In this document: one piece after another, positions 8,001 to 8,357 of the stretch
Layout: every line of letters starts with the position of its first letter
How positions within the stretch are numbered: position 1 is the stretch's first letter
NCBI GenBank assembly: GCA_022791355.1
Contig: JAAVYX010000150.1
Span: forward strand, 1-8,357
Direction of reading: 5' to 3'
DNA length: 8,357 bases
Origin: Clostridiales bacterium
GTDB lineage: Bacteria; Bacillota; Clostridia; Oscillospirales; Acutalibacteraceae
Position numbers and translations under genes: made by a program
Notes under the pieces: generated by a model
What the model was told of the DNA's origin: nothing
Seen by the model: the letters and a program-made list of their open reading frames with translations, nothing else
Database searches by the model: none

Positions 8001-8093
8001 ACCGGAGGCGACCGCTGGACCTACGAATACGCCCTGCGGGAATTCGGCATCCTCAAAAGTCCCGCCCTTTTACGGGAGGACGCTGGACAATAA
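5040..8093 (+). CDS. GH106-like glycoside hydrolase (alpha-L-rhamnosidase-related), cytoplasmic
   Basis: An intact protein of about 1017 residues. The frame opens at GTG 5031, and ATG 5034 is also possible. I chose ATG 5040 (MLYPKNQ) because GAGG at 5028-5031 sits eight bases before it; the other starts have poorer spacing. Numbered from this start, residues 25-110 (TPFWSWNCKLD, GFGGFHMHSRTGM, WLYDEDRWPSG, GSAGG) match the barrel opening of GH106-type enzymes. Acidic motifs likely to line the active site are TDEP (215-218), GHMMEE (307-312) and SELYG (366-370); which ones are catalytic is inference. A glutamine-amidotransferase-like fold follows (about 450-560), then a Gly/Pro linker (690-714) and C-terminal beta-rich, probably sugar-binding, domains. 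There is no signal peptide, so it should act on imported oligosaccharides. Characterised GH106 enzymes release alpha-L-rhamnose, but this clade may differ. Many Trp are encoded by TGG and none by TGA. Confidence 0.8.
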   Translation: MLYPKNQQEDLSDILFQNPTSEYRGTPFWSWNCKLDKDLLGRQIQVLKGMGFGGFHMHSRTGMATPYLSEEFMELVRFCTKRAKEEKMLAWLYDEDRWPSGSAGGLVTKNPAYRERCLLFTPQSRDDCRLLASYDVTLDRQGCLQNYRRLCEGQTGDNVWRAYIKISDPDPWYNNQTYVNTLDKKAVDAFIETTYEAYKRAVGEDFGGAVPAIFTDEPQFRRKSTLGFAFDRREVALPFSDDLPETYRAAYGADLLDSLPELIWDLPEGKPSLTRYRYHDHIAQRFADAFANNCGGWCRENGLMLTGHMMEEPTLESQTAALGDAMRSYGGFGLPGIDMLCDWREYNTAKQAQSAVHQYGREGMLSELYGVTNWDFDFRGHKLQGDWQAALGVTVRVPHLSWVSMEGEAKRDYPASINYQSPWHKEYALIEDHFARVNTAMTRGKPLVRIGVVHPIESYWLHWGPSEQTAGIREQLDQNHRDLTDWLLFGQLDFDFICESLLPSQCPAGGAPLQVGEMAYDTVIIPGCQTLRSSTAQRLAAFAAAGGRLIVMGEAPCLLDAEEAGDRLDFLERAERIPFQKFALLKALEAQRQLDIRNAWGRRTDHLLTQLRQDGEDRWLFIANGRKPHNQDLIQAEAYVIRLTGLWTPTLYDTMTGEILPLTAEFDGADTVIRRTLCTQDSLLLRLQPGRPAESGPAGPAGGSSQRPAVGEGRFDAVPVEFSEPNVLLLDTAEYALDGGDYRPEEEILRLDNILRSELGLPPRGHAIAQPWVVPPEAPTHKVSLRFTVESEIDCQALSLALEHPEEAQIRWNGQTVDPAVAGWYVDESIKTVALPGLRKGVNILEITWPFGRSTNLEWCYLLGDFGVRVSGFVKTVIPPVRELTFGDVTRQGLPFYGGNILYKLPVSGDGRDLSVQVPFYRGALVGVLLDGRRVGSIVFDPYTVTLPGLTGDHEIGLLLFGNRVNSFGPVHNCDRSFGWYGPDAWRTGGDRWTYEYALREFGILKSPALLREDAGQ
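7103..7141 (+). repeat. GC-only inverted repeat inside the GH106-like gene
   Basis: Two perfect 14-base arms (7103-7116 and 7128-7141), made only of G and C, flank an 11-base loop. They encode the low-complexity Gly/Pro/Ala linker (GRPAESGPAGPAGG) between the catalytic half and the C-terminal domains. The linker appears dispensable for folding and tolerates the repeat. Confidence 0.75.
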
Positions 8094-8099
8094 TGGAAT

Positions 8100-8116
8100 A
8101 GGCCCCGCCGGGGCCT
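8100..8116 (+). terminator. Small hairpin directly after the GH106-like stop
   Basis: AGGCCCC (8100-8106) pairs with GGGGCCT (8110-8116) around a 3-base loop. There is no T-run, so it probably supports the stronger terminator just downstream rather than acting alone. Confidence 0.4.
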
Positions 8117-8120
8117 TACA

Positions 8121-8144
8121 GCAAAACCCGCCGCAAAACCCGCC
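8121..8144 (+). repeat. Tandem duplication of the terminator's left arm
   Basis: GCAAAACCCGCC occurs twice back to back (8121-8132 and 8133-8144). Either copy can pair with the GGCGGGTTTT arm at 8166-8175, although only the second is adjacent to the inner stem. Confidence 0.8.
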
Positions 8145-8182
8145 GCGCTTGGATGACCCAAGCGGGGCGGGTTTTCTTTTTT
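8135..8182 (+). terminator. Strong rho-independent terminator of the GH106-like gene
   Basis: The left arm 8135-8152 (AAAACCCGCC, G, CGCTTGG) pairs with 8158-8175 (CCAAGCG, G, GGCGGGTTTT) with one mismatch and a 5-base loop, giving 17 pairs. It is followed by CTTTTTT. The A-run on the left arm lets it work on the opposite strand too, which would suit a converging neighbour. Confidence 0.92.
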
Positions 8183-8207
8183 CCCTTATTCCTTTTGTTT
8201 TTCTTTT

Positions 8208-8357
8208 TTAGCTTAGATAGAGGTTTGGCGGCAGATTTTCTCTATCTTTTTTATGACCGAGAGAGGTTTCGCGCCAGATATACTTTTGATATTTCTCCAA
8301 CACCTGCTCTAATAGCGCGACATACTTTTCTTTGCGCAAAGAAAAGTATGCAAAAGA
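8208..8357 (-). CDS. Possible C-terminal end of a neighbouring gene (partial, unknown)
   Basis: On the minus strand a frame is open from the window edge to TAA 8208-8210, giving 49 residues that begin SFAYFSLRKEKYVALLEQVL and end LPPNLYLS. The middle reads as a charged amphipathic helix (ALLEQVLEKYQKYIWRE), which looks protein-like. The DNA is much AT-richer than the rest of the window, so it may be foreign or an intergenic repeat. The first 11 residues come from the palindrome at 8321-8350, a kind of sequence that can yield chance frames. I do not recognise a family. A T-rich stretch and the bidirectional terminator beyond its stop fit a gene converging on the GH106-like gene. Confidence 0.3.
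   Translation of the reverse strand, partial: SFAYFSLRKEKYVALLEQVLEKYQKYIWRETSLGHKKDRENLPPNLYLS
8219..8279 (+). repeat. Pair of 18-base near-identical direct repeats
   Basis: AGAGGTTTGGCGGCAGAT (8219-8236) and AGAGGTTTCGCGCCAGAT (8262-8279) match at 16 of 18 positions, spaced 43 bases start to start. They lie in the AT-richer tail of the window, over the possible partial gene, and are not multiples of a codon apart. Confidence 0.5.
8321..8350. repeat. Perfect 30-bp palindrome
   Basis: The arm CATACTTTTCTTTGC (8321-8335) is followed with no spacer by its exact reverse complement (8336-8350). As RNA the central bases would have to open into a small loop. A perfect 15-base arm is far beyond chance. 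Such units are often dispersed intergenic repeats in gut Clostridia, but copy number cannot be seen here. Confidence 0.85.

Overview
The window looks like chromosomal DNA from a GC-rich, probably gut-associated, anaerobic Firmicute of the Clostridia (Oscillospiraceae/Ruminococcaceae-like). The grounds are AGGAGG-type ribosome binding sites, a GH3 enzyme with swapped domain order plus a dockerin (an architecture known in rumen and gut Clostridia), an AraC regulator with an N-terminal cupin, and a GH106-like glycosidase. This placement is inference from gene content; no marker gene is present.

Left third (86-2337, minus): the wreck of a secreted GH3 beta-glycosidase. The reconstructed order is signal peptide, GH3 C-domain, Fn3-like domain, CBM6-like domain, start of the GH3 N (catalytic) domain, half a dockerin. 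It carries two in-frame TGA codons and five apparent single-base frame changes, nearly all in homopolymer runs. A large in-frame deletion removes almost the whole catalytic domain.

Middle (2338-3710): a divergent regulatory region with a good promoter for an AraC-family regulator. That gene has its own frameshift in a T6 run between sensor and DNA-binding domains, and an odd low-complexity tail. Regulator and target appear to have decayed together.

Right (3857-8357): an intact yaaA (peroxide-stress protein), then about 410 bases without a convincing gene. This holds several inverted repeats and a weak promoter. Next is an intact, signal-peptide-less, roughly 1017-residue GH106-like glycoside hydrolase, closed by a strong rho-independent terminator. 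The last 150 bases are distinctly AT-richer. They contain a perfect 30-bp palindrome and a minus-strand reading frame, open to the window edge, that may be the tail of a neighbouring gene.

Taken together this reads as a small carbohydrate-use region. The extracellular dockerin-bearing enzyme and its probable local regulator have been lost, while a cytoplasmic oligosaccharide-cleaving enzyme has been kept. I did not find a defence system, CRISPR array, mobile element, tRNA or rRNA.
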